Shown: in pieces, positions 8,095-16,539 of the stretch | How positions within the stretch are numbered: the stretch's first letter is position 1 | Layout: each line of letters opens with the position of its first letter | Made by a program: the position numbers and the translations under genes | Notes under the pieces: generated by a model | What the model saw: only the letters and a program-made list of their open reading frames with translations | What the model was told of the DNA's origin: nothing | The model's database searches: none | Source: Clostridium aciditolerans | GTDB taxonomy: Bacteria > Bacillota > Clostridia > Clostridiales > Clostridiaceae | NCBI RefSeq assembly: GCF_016316925.1 | Contig: NZ_JAEEGB010000041.1 | Location: forward strand, 1-64,000 | DNA: 64,000 nt | Direction of reading: 5' to 3'

Positions 8095-9207
8095 ATGAAA
8101 AAAGTAGGATTAATTATAAACCCAATCGCAGGAATGGGGGGAAGAGTTGGACTTAAAGGAACAGATGAGGCAGAAATAGTTGAAAAAGCTATAGAGCTTG
8201 GGGCTGTTCCCGAGGCTCCAGAAAAAGCAATAAAGGCATTAAAGGAATTATTAATACTCAAGGATGAAATTGAAATTTTAACTCTTTCCGGAGAAATGGG
8301 TGGAGTTGAAGCGGAAGGGCTTGGATTTAAAGTGAAACTGATAGGTAGTATATCTTCTGATAAAACAACCCGAGAGGATACTATTAATGCTGCTAAAAAA
8401 TTGCTTGAGGGAAATGTGGATTTACTGCTATTTGCAGGTGGTGATGGAACTGCAAGAGATATTTATAAGGCAGTAGGCACCAATCTTGTAGCTATAGGAA
8501 TTCCAACTGGAGTTAAAATGCATTCTGCAGTATACGGAGCAACACCATCTAAATCCGGTGAGTTAGCACTGCAATATCTACAAAATAAGATTCGAAAAGT
8601 ACAGGATATAGAGGTTATGGATATTGACGAAGAAGCCTTTAGACAAGGTATAGTTACTGCAAAACTTTTCGGATATTTAAAGGTACCTTCCAGTAAAAAA
8701 TTTTTACAAGGGCTGAAATGTGGAGCTATTTTAAATGAGGAAGTATCAAAGGAAGCTATTGCTGTAGATATAATAGATAATATGCAGGAGGATGTTTACT
8801 ATTTAATTGGCCCAGGTAGTACAACAGTTCCAATTATGAAAAAACTCAATCTTCCGCATACATTGCTTGGGATAGATGTTGTCTATAATAAAAAAGTTAT
8901 TCAACTTGATGCAGCGGAAGAACAAATCTTAAACATAATAAATGATAAGCCTTTTAAAATTATTGTTACTCCAATTGGTGGACAGGGATATATATTTGGA
9001 AGGGGTAATCAGCAAATTAGTCCTAGAGTTATAGAAAAATCAGGTAAAGAAAATATAATTGTAGTAGCAGTAAAACAAAAGATATACTCACTTGGAGGTA
9101 AGGAATTTCTAGTGGATACTGGTAACTCTGAAATAGATAAGATGCTTCAGGGGTATATAAATGTTGTAGTAGGGTATGGTGAAAGAATAGTTTATAAAAT
9201 TGGATAA
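8095..9207 (+). CDS. ATP-NAD kinase-like protein (AcoX/COG3199 family)
   Basis: This is a 370-residue protein of the NAD-kinase/diacylglycerol-kinase superfamily. It has an N-terminal LIINPIAGMGG block (6-16) and the nucleotide motif AGGDGTARD (114-122). Its relatives include AcoX of acetoin operons, whose role is still unclear, and proteins annotated as ATP-NAD kinase. The ATG at 8095 has AGGATGAG upstream, so the 23-residue upstream extension is rejected. It is the last gene of the sigma-54 operon, followed by a strong hairpin. It might phosphorylate NAD to supply NADP for the SDR, or a pathway intermediate. Neither role is shown by the sequence. Confidence 0.85.
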   Translation: MKKVGLIINPIAGMGGRVGLKGTDEAEIVEKAIELGAVPEAPEKAIKALKELLILKDEIEILTLSGEMGGVEAEGLGFKVKLIGSISSDKTTREDTINAAKKLLEGNVDLLLFAGGDGTARDIYKAVGTNLVAIGIPTGVKMHSAVYGATPSKSGELALQYLQNKIRKVQDIEVMDIDEEAFRQGIVTAKLFGYLKVPSSKKFLQGLKCGAILNEEVSKEAIAVDIIDNMQEDVYYLIGPGSTTVPIMKKLNLPHTLLGIDVVYNKKVIQLDAAEEQILNIINDKPFKIIVTPIGGQGYIFGRGNQQISPRVIEKSGKENIIVVAVKQKIYSLGGKEFLVDTGNSEIDKMLQGYINVVVGYGERIVYKIG

Positions 9208-9305
9208 TGAAAGTTTAAAACACAATAGAGTAAAATTTTTATTAAAGTCTGAAGTAATTTGTTTGCTTAAATATTTACTAAGTGTAGAAAATATCTCAAT
9301 AAAAA

Positions 9306-9345
9306 GCAGGTATAAGAATTAAATGATTCTTATACCTGCTTTCTT
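9306..9345. terminator. Bidirectional terminator
   Basis: A perfect 14-bp stem, GCAGGTATAAGAAT (9306-9319) with its complement (9326-9339), is followed by TTTCTTAAT. It lies between the convergent AcoX-like gene and the YitT gene. Confidence 0.85.
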
Positions 9346-9377
9346 AATATAAGAGTATTATGAAAAAGAAAGGAATT

Positions 9378-10256
9378 TTAAACATCATCAATAAGACTAT
9401 CAAAGCCAGATCCCTTGCCCCAAACAGATATAACAGGAGCAACATTTACAAAGGCGTTTGCATCCCTGTGGGCTATAAATCTTTTGATTAACATAGATTC
9501 ACGTGGAGAGCAAATTGTAACTAACTTAGTTCGGGTTAGATTCATATAGCCGCCCTTAATTTGATAAGTGCTAACACCTCTTTTTAGTTCATGAAGTATA
9601 TAATTTGTTATCTCTTCATGTTTTTCACTTATTATTTCTATTTGAACCTTTTTAGAGCCGAATCCAAAAAGGACTGTATCTATTGCTTTCATAAGTATTA
9701 TCTGAGAAATAACTGCGTACAAGGCTATATTCATACCATAAATAATAGCTGAAGATATAATTATTGCACCATCGATACCAAGCAAAATCTCACTAATACC
9801 AATAAAAGGGAAAAGTTTATGGTGAAAGATTTTCGCTAAGGTGTCAGTTCCACCAAAAGAAAATCCTCTTTTTAGTATAAGTCCACAACCTAATCCACTT
9901 AGTATTCCATAGTAAACTGAGGCTAGCATTAAGTCGTTGTGTATAAAAGAAATGTGCAGCTTATCAAAGATAATTAGAATTATTGGAAAAAGTAGAGATA
10001 CAGTCATTATTTTAAATCCTTCTCTTTTTCCAAGGGTTATCCATGCAATAGTAAGCACTAATATTGATAGCGCATAGTAAACGTAGGTATACCTTATGTG
10101 TATTAACTTGTCCGTTATGATTGATATACCAGTAATTCCTCCAGTGATTAAACCAGCTGGTTTTAAAATTGAAGTAGTTGAAAATGCGCAGAGGACACAT
10201 CCAGTTATTAAAAATACTAAGTCCAGCGCAAGTTTTTTGTAGTCAATTTTCTGCAT
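9378..10256 (-). CDS. YitT family membrane protein
   Basis: This 292-residue integral membrane protein has five to six helices (about residues 10-200), including the family segments KPAGLITGGITGIS and RGFSFGGTDTLAK. A cytoplasmic DUF2179 domain follows (about 210-270). The start ATG at 10256 follows GAGGGTGG, and an upstream in-frame extension has no ribosome binding site and is rejected. The molecular role of the YitT family is not established. The gene is convergent with the sigma-54 operon and divergent from the radical SAM gene. Confidence 0.88.
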   Translation of the reverse strand: MQKIDYKKLALDLVFLITGCVLCAFSTTSILKPAGLITGGITGISIITDKLIHIRYTYVYYALSILVLTIAWITLGKREGFKIMTVSLLFPIILIIFDKLHISFIHNDLMLASVYYGILSGLGCGLILKRGFSFGGTDTLAKIFHHKLFPFIGISEILLGIDGAIIISSAIIYGMNIALYAVISQIILMKAIDTVLFGFGSKKVQIEIISEKHEEITNYILHELKRGVSTYQIKGGYMNLTRTKLVTICSPRESMLIKRFIAHRDANAFVNVAPVISVWGKGSGFDSLIDDV

Positions 10257-10591
10257 CTTACCACCCTCTATAATGATTTCATACTGAACTAGTATATCAC
10301 AGGATGTTTTAAGATAACATATGTAGAATATTAAATTTATGTTAAAACAAAAGCTCATATGTTACTAAGCAAAAGACGGGCAAAGCTACCCTATGAGTTA
10401 AGCTTGAGCTACGGTTATGAACTTTACATACCACAGTTCATTTTAGATTTAAGGATTTTGAGTATAGTAATAATAAGCGTGGCGAAGTTGCTTTTAAGAT
10501 TATATACAGTTTAAAATACATATGTATAATTCAAAAAATCAATTAATAGACATATATAAATAGATGTATTTATATCCTAGGGGGAATTGGT
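10257..10591. other. 335-base divergent intergenic region, possible structured leader
   Basis: There is no gene here. On the plus strand, 10372-10470 is relatively GC-rich for this genome and holds a GGGCAAAGCTACCC stretch, a near-palindrome AGTTAAGCTTGAGCT and a hairpin ATGAACT-N-AGTTCAT. It could be a structured leader of the radical SAM gene. I tried c-di-GMP-I and other common riboswitch cores and found no full match. Confidence 0.3.
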
Positions 10592-11974
10592 ATGAAAGTA
10601 AGAGATATCTTAGAAAGAAAAGCTAAGGATACCCTAGTTAAAGCTGGGTCAGAATTACTGAGTAAGAATCCCGAAAAAAATGTTGATAAATTATTTGATG
10701 TGTTTGAAAAGGCAGTTCACAAAGATGAGGAAAACTTAGAAAGATTGAAAGTTATAAAAGATATGTACAATAATAACCTTCCTACCCGTGAATTTATTAA
10801 CGATATTTTAAAAAATACTGATAAAAAATGCATAAAAAAACTATTTACAAATTTTTTTGCTAATGCTGCATGGTATGGCATGCCTAAAAGAGCTAAGTAT
10901 TTTGAGGAAACAGGTACAAAGACACCCTTTGTGCTTTTGATAAGTCCTTCAATGAGGTGTAATCTAAGATGTACTGGCTGCTATGCTTCTAGTTATAGCA
11001 AAGAAGATGATATACCATATGAAGAAATGGATAGAATTATTAAAGAAGCAAAAGAGTTTGGGACATATTATTTTATAATTTTGGGAGGAGAACCTTTCTT
11101 TAATGAATATATGCTAGATATATATAAAAAGCATAAAGACTGCATGTTTACTCCATTTACTAACGGTACATTATTTGATGAAACTTTAGCTGATAAAGTT
11201 AAAGAGTTAGGTAATGTAATACCTATGTTTTCTCTTGAAGGTTTTGAAGAGGACACCGACAAAAGAAGAGGAAAAGGAGTATTCAAAAAGGTTATGCATG
11301 CTATGGAGCTTTTAAAAGAAAGAGGAGTTCTTTTTGGAGTTTCGTCAGCTACAAGTAGAGAGAATGTGGATACTGTAACATCCGATGAGTTTATAGATAT
11401 GCTTGTAGAAAAAGGAGCAAGAATGGGCTGGTACTTTATGTATATGCCTGTAGGAAAAGACCCAGATATAAATTTGATGCTTACATCTGAACAAAGATTA
11501 AAATTAGGGGAAAGAGTTAGAAAACTTAGACAGGATAAACCTTATTTCATGATAGATTTCTTTAATGATGCACCATATGTTGGAGGGTGTATAGCAGGCA
11601 AATATTATTGTCATATCAACTCCCATGAAGATGTAGAACCATGTATTTTTGCACATTTTGCAGTAGATAACTTAAAGAATAAAAAGCTTATGGATGTATT
11701 TAAATCAGATTTATTTAAAGAACTGAGAAGTAGGCAGCCTTATAACGAAAATTTACTAATGCCATGTATGATGATAGATAATACTAGTGTAGTTAGAGAA
11801 GTAGTAGACAAAACAGGTGCAAAACCTACAGATGAAGGTGCAAGAATGATGATAGAGGATAAGGATTTTCAAAGAAAACTAGATGAAATAGCGGAAGATT
11901 TTAAGCCTTTAGCAGAAAAAGCATGGAAAGAACAGTTTGATTGTAAAGGAAATTATAAAATGTCAAAAGGATAA
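10592..11974 (+). CDS. Radical SAM protein with SPASM-like C-terminus
   Basis: This 460-residue enzyme has the [4Fe-4S]/SAM motif C123-x3-C127-x2-C130 (RCNLRCTGC) and a GGEPF block (about 160-164) typical of the radical SAM barrel. An N-terminal helical extension of about 110 residues precedes the barrel. The C-terminal part has further cysteines (GGCIAGKYYC and EPC, about 333-355) that could hold an auxiliary Fe-S cluster as in SPASM proteins. An AGGGGG site precedes the ATG. It stands alone, with a terminator after it and no peptide-like gene beside it, so its substrate is unknown. Confidence 0.88.
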   Translation: MKVRDILERKAKDTLVKAGSELLSKNPEKNVDKLFDVFEKAVHKDEENLERLKVIKDMYNNNLPTREFINDILKNTDKKCIKKLFTNFFANAAWYGMPKRAKYFEETGTKTPFVLLISPSMRCNLRCTGCYASSYSKEDDIPYEEMDRIIKEAKEFGTYYFIILGGEPFFNEYMLDIYKKHKDCMFTPFTNGTLFDETLADKVKELGNVIPMFSLEGFEEDTDKRRGKGVFKKVMHAMELLKERGVLFGVSSATSRENVDTVTSDEFIDMLVEKGARMGWYFMYMPVGKDPDINLMLTSEQRLKLGERVRKLRQDKPYFMIDFFNDAPYVGGCIAGKYYCHINSHEDVEPCIFAHFAVDNLKNKKLMDVFKSDLFKELRSRQPYNENLLMPCMMIDNTSVVREVVDKTGAKPTDEGARMMIEDKDFQRKLDEIAEDFKPLAEKAWKEQFDCKGNYKMSKG

Positions 11975-11978
11975 AAGT

Positions 11979-12047
11979 AGCCCTAGCATATATATCAGTA
12001 GTGTTTTCTAAAGATAGAATAACATAATATGCTGGGGCTTTTTTTAC
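11979..12047. terminator. Terminator after the radical SAM gene
   Basis: Arms TAGCCCTAGCATAT and ATATGCTGGGGCT enclose a loop of about 40 bases and are followed by seven T residues. It can serve both convergent genes. Confidence 0.8.
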
Positions 12048-12053
12048 TTCACA

Positions 12054-13238
12054 TTATGCTCTAAAAATAACATTTTCTTTACTAAACATGTATCTCGAAA
12101 ATAAAACTGCAGCAATTATATATACTATCATCCATCCAAAGGTTATAGCTATATGTGTCGTATTATGTATACCCATTAAAAACTCTTTTGTTAAACAGGA
12201 AACATTAGCTATAGGTATACTAAAATAATAAGTTTCTATATTTTTACCATTCTTCATCATTGTGGCATAAACTAATATCATAGCTATTATTGTAACAGGA
12301 CTTAAGTAGGTTTGAGCTTCCTTTGAAGATTTTGCATAAATGCTTATAGATAGGCCTAAGGCTCCAAAAACCATTGTTAGCATTATAGGTAAAATCATTA
12401 TTAAAAGGATAGTTCCCATTCCAATGTTAATGTCCTTTGCGTTCTGAAATATTCCATTAGGTTGATTCATAGTAATAAACAATCCGACTAAATACGCTAA
12501 TGATACTATCATTCCCATTATGGTAATTGCTAGAAATTTGCCCCAAAGTAAAGACATTCTGCTTGCTTTAGTAGTTAATAGTGGTTCTAAAGTACCTCTT
12601 TCTTTTTCAGCTACGCCTAATTCCAATGACGGTGCCACTGTACTACCTACGCTTCCTACTATTAATAACAAAGGTATCATAATATTAAGCATTAACATTC
12701 CGGTACCGCTTTCCTTTTTAGCTATAGTATCTTCTACAACGTTTATTGGTGTCAATATTTTTGAATCTATATTTCTTTTTTCTAATCTATTTGAAACTAT
12801 AGCTTTTGAATATTTAGCTATGTAAGAATTTAATATTTCAACAGCCCGCATACCATCACTGCTGGAGTTGTCATAAGTTAGTGTAATATTTTCATTCATA
12901 TCCTTACTTATAGTTTCATCAAACCCTTCTGGTATAGTTATTCCTGCTAAGATTTTACCATCTTTTACATCCTGTTTTATATTATTAGAGCTAACTATTT
13001 TTATATTCTTTTGTGATTTTAGAAACTCTGTAAAATTGCTATTGCCTTTATCAACTATAGTTATTCTCAAATTATTTTCTACATTTTTATAGCTGTTACT
13101 TGTGGCTTTTCCAATAACCAATGAAATTATAGGGAGAAGAAGCATAGGGATTAATATGCTCATGATTATTGTCTTTTTATCTCTAAATAAATCTAAAAGT
13201 TCTTTTTTAAATACTACAGCTATAATATTATTTTTCAT
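12054..13238 (-). CDS. natB: ABC transporter permease, NatB-like
   Basis: This 394-residue ABC-2 type permease has one N-terminal helix (about 20-40), a long extracytoplasmic domain (about 45-180), and a block of five C-terminal helices. The family signature VAPSLELGVAEKERGTLEPLL occurs near residues 205-225. In Bacillus the NatAB exporter removes Na+, and related pairs export drugs or lipids, so the ion is an inference. The ATG at 13238 has AGGTGA five bases upstream, and it overlaps the ATPase gene by 11 bases, so the two are co-translated. Confidence 0.82.
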   Translation of the reverse strand: MKNNIIAVVFKKELLDLFRDKKTIIMSILIPMLLLPIISLVIGKATSNSYKNVENNLRITIVDKGNSNFTEFLKSQKNIKIVSSNNIKQDVKDGKILAGITIPEGFDETISKDMNENITLTYDNSSSDGMRAVEILNSYIAKYSKAIVSNRLEKRNIDSKILTPINVVEDTIAKKESGTGMLMLNIMIPLLLIVGSVGSTVAPSLELGVAEKERGTLEPLLTTKASRMSLLWGKFLAITIMGMIVSLAYLVGLFITMNQPNGIFQNAKDINIGMGTILLIMILPIMLTMVFGALGLSISIYAKSSKEAQTYLSPVTIIAMILVYATMMKNGKNIETYYFSIPIANVSCLTKEFLMGIHNTTHIAITFGWMIVYIIAAVLFSRYMFSKENVIFRA

Positions 13239-13959
13239 TTTTATCACCTACTAACTTCATGAATATTTCTTCCATGTCATTATTATTGTATTTAGATTTT
13301 AGACTTGTTATCGTTCCTGTTTCTATAATTCTCCCTTTATGAATTATTATAATTCTATCGCAAAGCTTTTCTACTTCGGACATACTGTGGCTTGAAAATA
13401 TAACAGCTTTGTTATCTGACTTACATTTTTTTATAAAATCCTGCACTATTCTAGCTGCAGTAACATCCAATCCATATGTTGGTTCATCAAACAATACTAC
13501 TGATGGATTATGTACTATGGACCTAGCTATAGAAATTTTTTGCTTCATCCCTCTTGAAAATTTACCTACTCTTCTATCTAAATATTCCTTCATCTCAAGA
13601 TTTTCAGCTAAATATTCTATGCTTTTTTCTGTTTCTTCCTTTGACATTCCATTAAGCTCAGCAAAATATCTTATATTTTCTCTTCCGGTCAATCTGTCAT
13701 AAAGCCCAACTTCTCCACCAAAAAGTATTCCTATTTCTCCTCTTACCATTTCAGGGTCTTTATTTACATCGTAATTGTTTATTAAAGCTGTTCCTGATGT
13801 AGGCTTGAGCATAGTTGCAAGTATTCTAAGTGTAGTTGTTTTTCCTGCTCCATTTTCTCCAAGAAGTCCTACTATTTCGCCCTTATTAACCTCAAAGCTA
13901 ATACTATTTACAGCTGAAACATCTTTAAATGTTTTAGTTAATGATTGAACCTTAATCAT
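13228..13959 (-). CDS. natA: ABC transporter ATP-binding protein, NatA-like
   Basis: This is a 243-residue nucleotide-binding subunit. It has Walker A GENGAGKTT (about 34-42), a signature helix that reads FSRGMKQK in place of LSGGQ as in NatA relatives, Walker B VVLFDEPTYGLD (about 150-161), and the switch histidine in FSSHSMSE. It partners the overlapping permease at 12054-13238. It is preceded by GGTAGG at good distance from the ATG. Confidence 0.85.
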   Translation of the reverse strand: MIKVQSLTKTFKDVSAVNSISFEVNKGEIVGLLGENGAGKTTTLRILATMLKPTSGTALINNYDVNKDPEMVRGEIGILFGGEVGLYDRLTGRENIRYFAELNGMSKEETEKSIEYLAENLEMKEYLDRRVGKFSRGMKQKISIARSIVHNPSVVLFDEPTYGLDVTAARIVQDFIKKCKSDNKAVIFSSHSMSEVEKLCDRIIIIHKGRIIETGTITSLKSKYNNNDMEEIFMKLVGDKNEK

Positions 13960-14050
13960 ATTTTTCCTACCTTTCTTTTGTATTTAGAACTAATAATTAC
14001 TATTATAGTAATTAACTAAACTAGTGGCAAACATATTAAGAAAAGAAATT

Positions 14051-14084
14051 AGCCAATACCTGATAAATTTAGGTATTGGCTTTT
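14051..14084. terminator. Terminator between the NatAB-like genes and the M56/NAGPA gene
   Basis: An 11-bp perfect stem AGCCAATACCT/AGGTATTGGCT has T-rich flanks on both strands (TTTTAAT on plus, TAATTTCTTTT on minus). It most likely ends the minus-strand BlaI-M56 operon. Confidence 0.75.
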
Positions 14085-14113
14085 AATCTGAGGTTTTCTA
14101 TAGAAACAGTCAG

Positions 14114-15874
14114 CTAAGGAAGAACTACAAAGGCTGAAGGAACTTTACGTTCTCCAGATGAGTTGCTTGGAGTATTTATTACATTACCTTTATAATACAT
14201 GGTAGAGGAGCTTCCACCATCTAATAATGCCGCATTTACAGCACCGTTTTTAAGTAAGACATCTGTTACATCTTTTACTGTTGCTCCAATAGAGTTTGTA
14301 TTTCTGCCATCGGTAACAAGAAATATTACTGTACCGTCCGCCATTTGGCCTATGGCTGTTCTTGGTCCTACACCTAGGTCTAAGCTGTTTACTCCAGATA
14401 CTGATTTGCCATTAATAATAAGAGGTAATCCATACCCAACCGCTTCTTTTACACCTTTAGCTTTTAACTCCTCTAAAGTATAACTTCCTATAATTAATTT
14501 TCCTTCATCAGTAAAACCAGTGGTGTCAAATTTAGTTGTTTTATCATTAGATTGTGTATATATAAATTTTCCATCCTTTATTATAAATCCACAAGGCAAT
14601 TGATCCATATAAAATGCACCTGCATTAATGGCAGCTATGGCATTCTGAGATTTGGCAAGCTCACTTGTAGTATTATTTGTTTTCCCAAGCTGTGAACTAT
14701 AGGCAACTGCCACTTTTTTAGGATTAGGAATAATCATGACTTTTCCACTATAGCTTTCAGAGTTTTTAATATCATTTACAGTAATGTTACTCTCAATTTT
14801 GTTATCAGACGCTAATAATTTGTCTGCATGAGCAGTGTTAACTTTTGCATTAGTAAGCAATATACAGCTTAGAGATAATAATATTGCTATACCAAGCAAA
14901 GAAAATTTAACATATCTTTTATTCTTTGAAATCATTATAATCCTCCTTTTAATTCCTGATTTATCTGACAATATGCCCATAGTTCCTAATAGGTGGTTTT
15001 GCTTTGAAGTTATTTCTAAAAGATGTACAAGCGTATATCCATATTCAGACTTTTCTTTTTCACTCATATAGGACATTGCCATGGTATCACAGGCTATTTC
15101 ACAGTCTTCACGCATTTTATAAAAGCCATACCAGATAATAGGGTTAAACCAGTGCAGTATTTTTAAGATTACAACTACCCAGTTAATTAAGTTATCTTTT
15201 CTCTTAAAATGGCATAGCTCATGAAGAAATATATGCTTTAGTTCATCATCACTAATTTTATGGTATGTATCCTTCGGTATAAGCAGTACTGGTCTGAAGA
15301 TCCCAAAAAGTGAAGGTGTAGAAACATTATTAGTGAAAAAAGCAGGTATATCTTTCTTTATATTTAAGGCAGCTTTGCACTCACTAAGCTTTTGGTCAAC
15401 AATATCATTATCTGCTAATATCCACTGCTTATTTTTAACTATAATTTTTAAGTTAATAAAAATAGTGTAAAGTGTAAAAATAAAAACTCCTGACAGCCAA
15501 ATAAGCATAAGAATATTTTTGAGATTAAACTTATCTTTAGAAACTTCATGATTAGTTTTATTTGTTATATTATTTGTTTCAGGTAAGGATATCCTTGGAA
15601 TTTGTATATTGCCTTCTATATTAGGAGTAAAGCTTCTCTCAGTTAATGCTATTTTTTCAGCTGCTGGTTTTACAGTGTTAAATATGCTCATAGAGCTTGA
15701 AGGAAGAGAAGGCATTAAAAGTCTTATCAATAATATTAACCATATAAGATACTGCCAATTTGGACTTAGTGTATCTTTAACTATTAATTTTACAATTAAA
15801 ATTACTCCTATAAGAATGCTTGCAGCAATAGAGGAGACAACTATCCAATTAAAAATTAGGGTAAGTTCTGACAT
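14114..15874 (-). CDS. BlaR1-type M56 sensor protease fused to a phosphodiester glycosidase (NAGPA) domain
   Basis: This 586-residue membrane protein joins two families. Residues 1-345 are a BlaR1/MecR1-like M56 metalloprotease with four membrane helices (about 8-30, 40-57, 120-142, 324-342) and the zinc motif HELCH (218-222). Residues about 375-586 form a NAGPA/DUF2233 domain, with AAINAGAFY, VGPRTAIG, FLVTDGR and ALLDGGSSSTMYY. In BlaR1 the C-terminal outside domain is a penicillin-binding sensor. Here the NAGPA domain takes that place, so the protein may sense or process a glycan phosphodiester such as a teichoic acid. The BlaI-type repressor gene lies six bases upstream. Confidence 0.88.
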   Translation of the reverse strand: MSELTLIFNWIVVSSIAASILIGVILIVKLIVKDTLSPNWQYLIWLILLIRLLMPSLPSSSMSIFNTVKPAAEKIALTERSFTPNIEGNIQIPRISLPETNNITNKTNHEVSKDKFNLKNILMLIWLSGVFIFTLYTIFINLKIIVKNKQWILADNDIVDQKLSECKAALNIKKDIPAFFTNNVSTPSLFGIFRPVLLIPKDTYHKISDDELKHIFLHELCHFKRKDNLINWVVVILKILHWFNPIIWYGFYKMREDCEIACDTMAMSYMSEKEKSEYGYTLVHLLEITSKQNHLLGTMGILSDKSGIKRRIIMISKNKRYVKFSLLGIAILLSLSCILLTNAKVNTAHADKLLASDNKIESNITVNDIKNSESYSGKVMIIPNPKKVAVAYSSQLGKTNNTTSELAKSQNAIAAINAGAFYMDQLPCGFIIKDGKFIYTQSNDKTTKFDTTGFTDEGKLIIGSYTLEELKAKGVKEAVGYGLPLIINGKSVSGVNSLDLGVGPRTAIGQMADGTVIFLVTDGRNTNSIGATVKDVTDVLLKNGAVNAALLDGGSSSTMYYKGNVINTPSNSSGERKVPSAFVVLP

Positions 15875-15880
15875 AGCTTT

Positions 15881-16261
15881 TTATCTCATTTCTTTACTTT
15901 TATCAAGGATTTTTTTAAGTTCATCAATTTCTTCATCGGATAGATTTTGTTCCTCTACTATATTGGATATCATAAGATTTAATGAGCCGTTATAAACCTT
16001 TGAAAGAAAAGATTTATATTCTTTTTTTGTATAATCCTCTTTAGATATAATAGGATAGCAAATATATGGAGAGGATCCTTCTTCGATTTTTATTGCTTCC
16101 TTCTTAACAAGTCTATTAATTAAAGTATATATTGTGGTGGGACTCCACTTAGTAACAGGTTTAAGCTTCTCAATAATTTCACTGGAGGTTAAGGGGGATT
16201 TATCCCACAATACCTTCATAACTTCCCATTCAGAATCTGAAATTTTAGGCAATTTTTTCAT
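15881..16261 (-). CDS. BlaI/MecI/CopY family transcriptional repressor
   Basis: This is a 126-residue winged-helix repressor with the family opening ISDSEWEVMKVLW and the recognition region KWSPTTIYTLINRLVKK. The C-terminal half is the dimerisation and cleavage region. The ATG at 16261 is preferred over that at 16267 because AGGAG is eight bases away. It is co-transcribed with the M56/NAGPA protease. By the BlaI model, signal-activated protease cleaves the repressor and releases the operators at 16277-16314. Confidence 0.92.
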   Translation of the reverse strand: MKKLPKISDSEWEVMKVLWDKSPLTSSEIIEKLKPVTKWSPTTIYTLINRLVKKEAIKIEEGSSPYICYPIISKEDYTKKEYKSFLSKVYNGSLNLMISNIVEEQNLSDEEIDELKKILDKSKEMR

Positions 16262-16276
16262 TATCATTACTCCTCT

Positions 16277-16314
16277 CTACAGTTGTAGAATACAATTTCA
16301 TTCTACAGTTGTAG
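16277..16314 (-). promoter_or_regulatory. Two BlaI-type operators
   Basis: The identical palindromes CTACAGTTGTAG occur at 16277-16288 and 16303-16314, 26 bp apart. They match the TACA-N2-TGTA core of BlaI/MecI/CopY operators. The upstream one overlaps the -10 element and the downstream one lies just past the predicted start, so binding would block transcription and give autoregulation. Confidence 0.85.
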
Positions 16315-16328
16315 AGGGGGAATGTCAA
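16300..16328 (-). promoter_or_regulatory. Sigma-A promoter of the blaI-M56 operon
   Basis: On the minus strand TTGACA (16328-16323) and TAGAAT (16305-16300) are separated by exactly 17 bases. The -10 element overlaps one of the two repressor palindromes. Confidence 0.82.
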
Positions 16329-16539
16329 TACAATTTATTCTGCTAGTAATCTTTTTGATTAATATTTGTCTTATTAGTTATTAACTTTTGAATAACAAGT
16401 GATTTGATACTGATAGAGAGGCGTAAATAAGTTTAAAAATTAAAATTTTATATTAATAGAAAAATGACAGAAAATGCAGAATGTATTATAATATATTTGA
16501 TTACTTCAGCAGTAAACTTAAGTAAAAGGAGGTGTTATT

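Noticed and set aside
10372..10470. Cyclic-di-GMP-I riboswitch upstream of the radical SAM gene
   Set aside because: A GCAAAGCTA-like stretch is present but the first helix, tetraloop and receptor elements do not line up.
14114..16261. Beta-lactamase induction (bla) locus
   Set aside because: The sensor lacks a penicillin-binding domain and no beta-lactamase gene is nearby.
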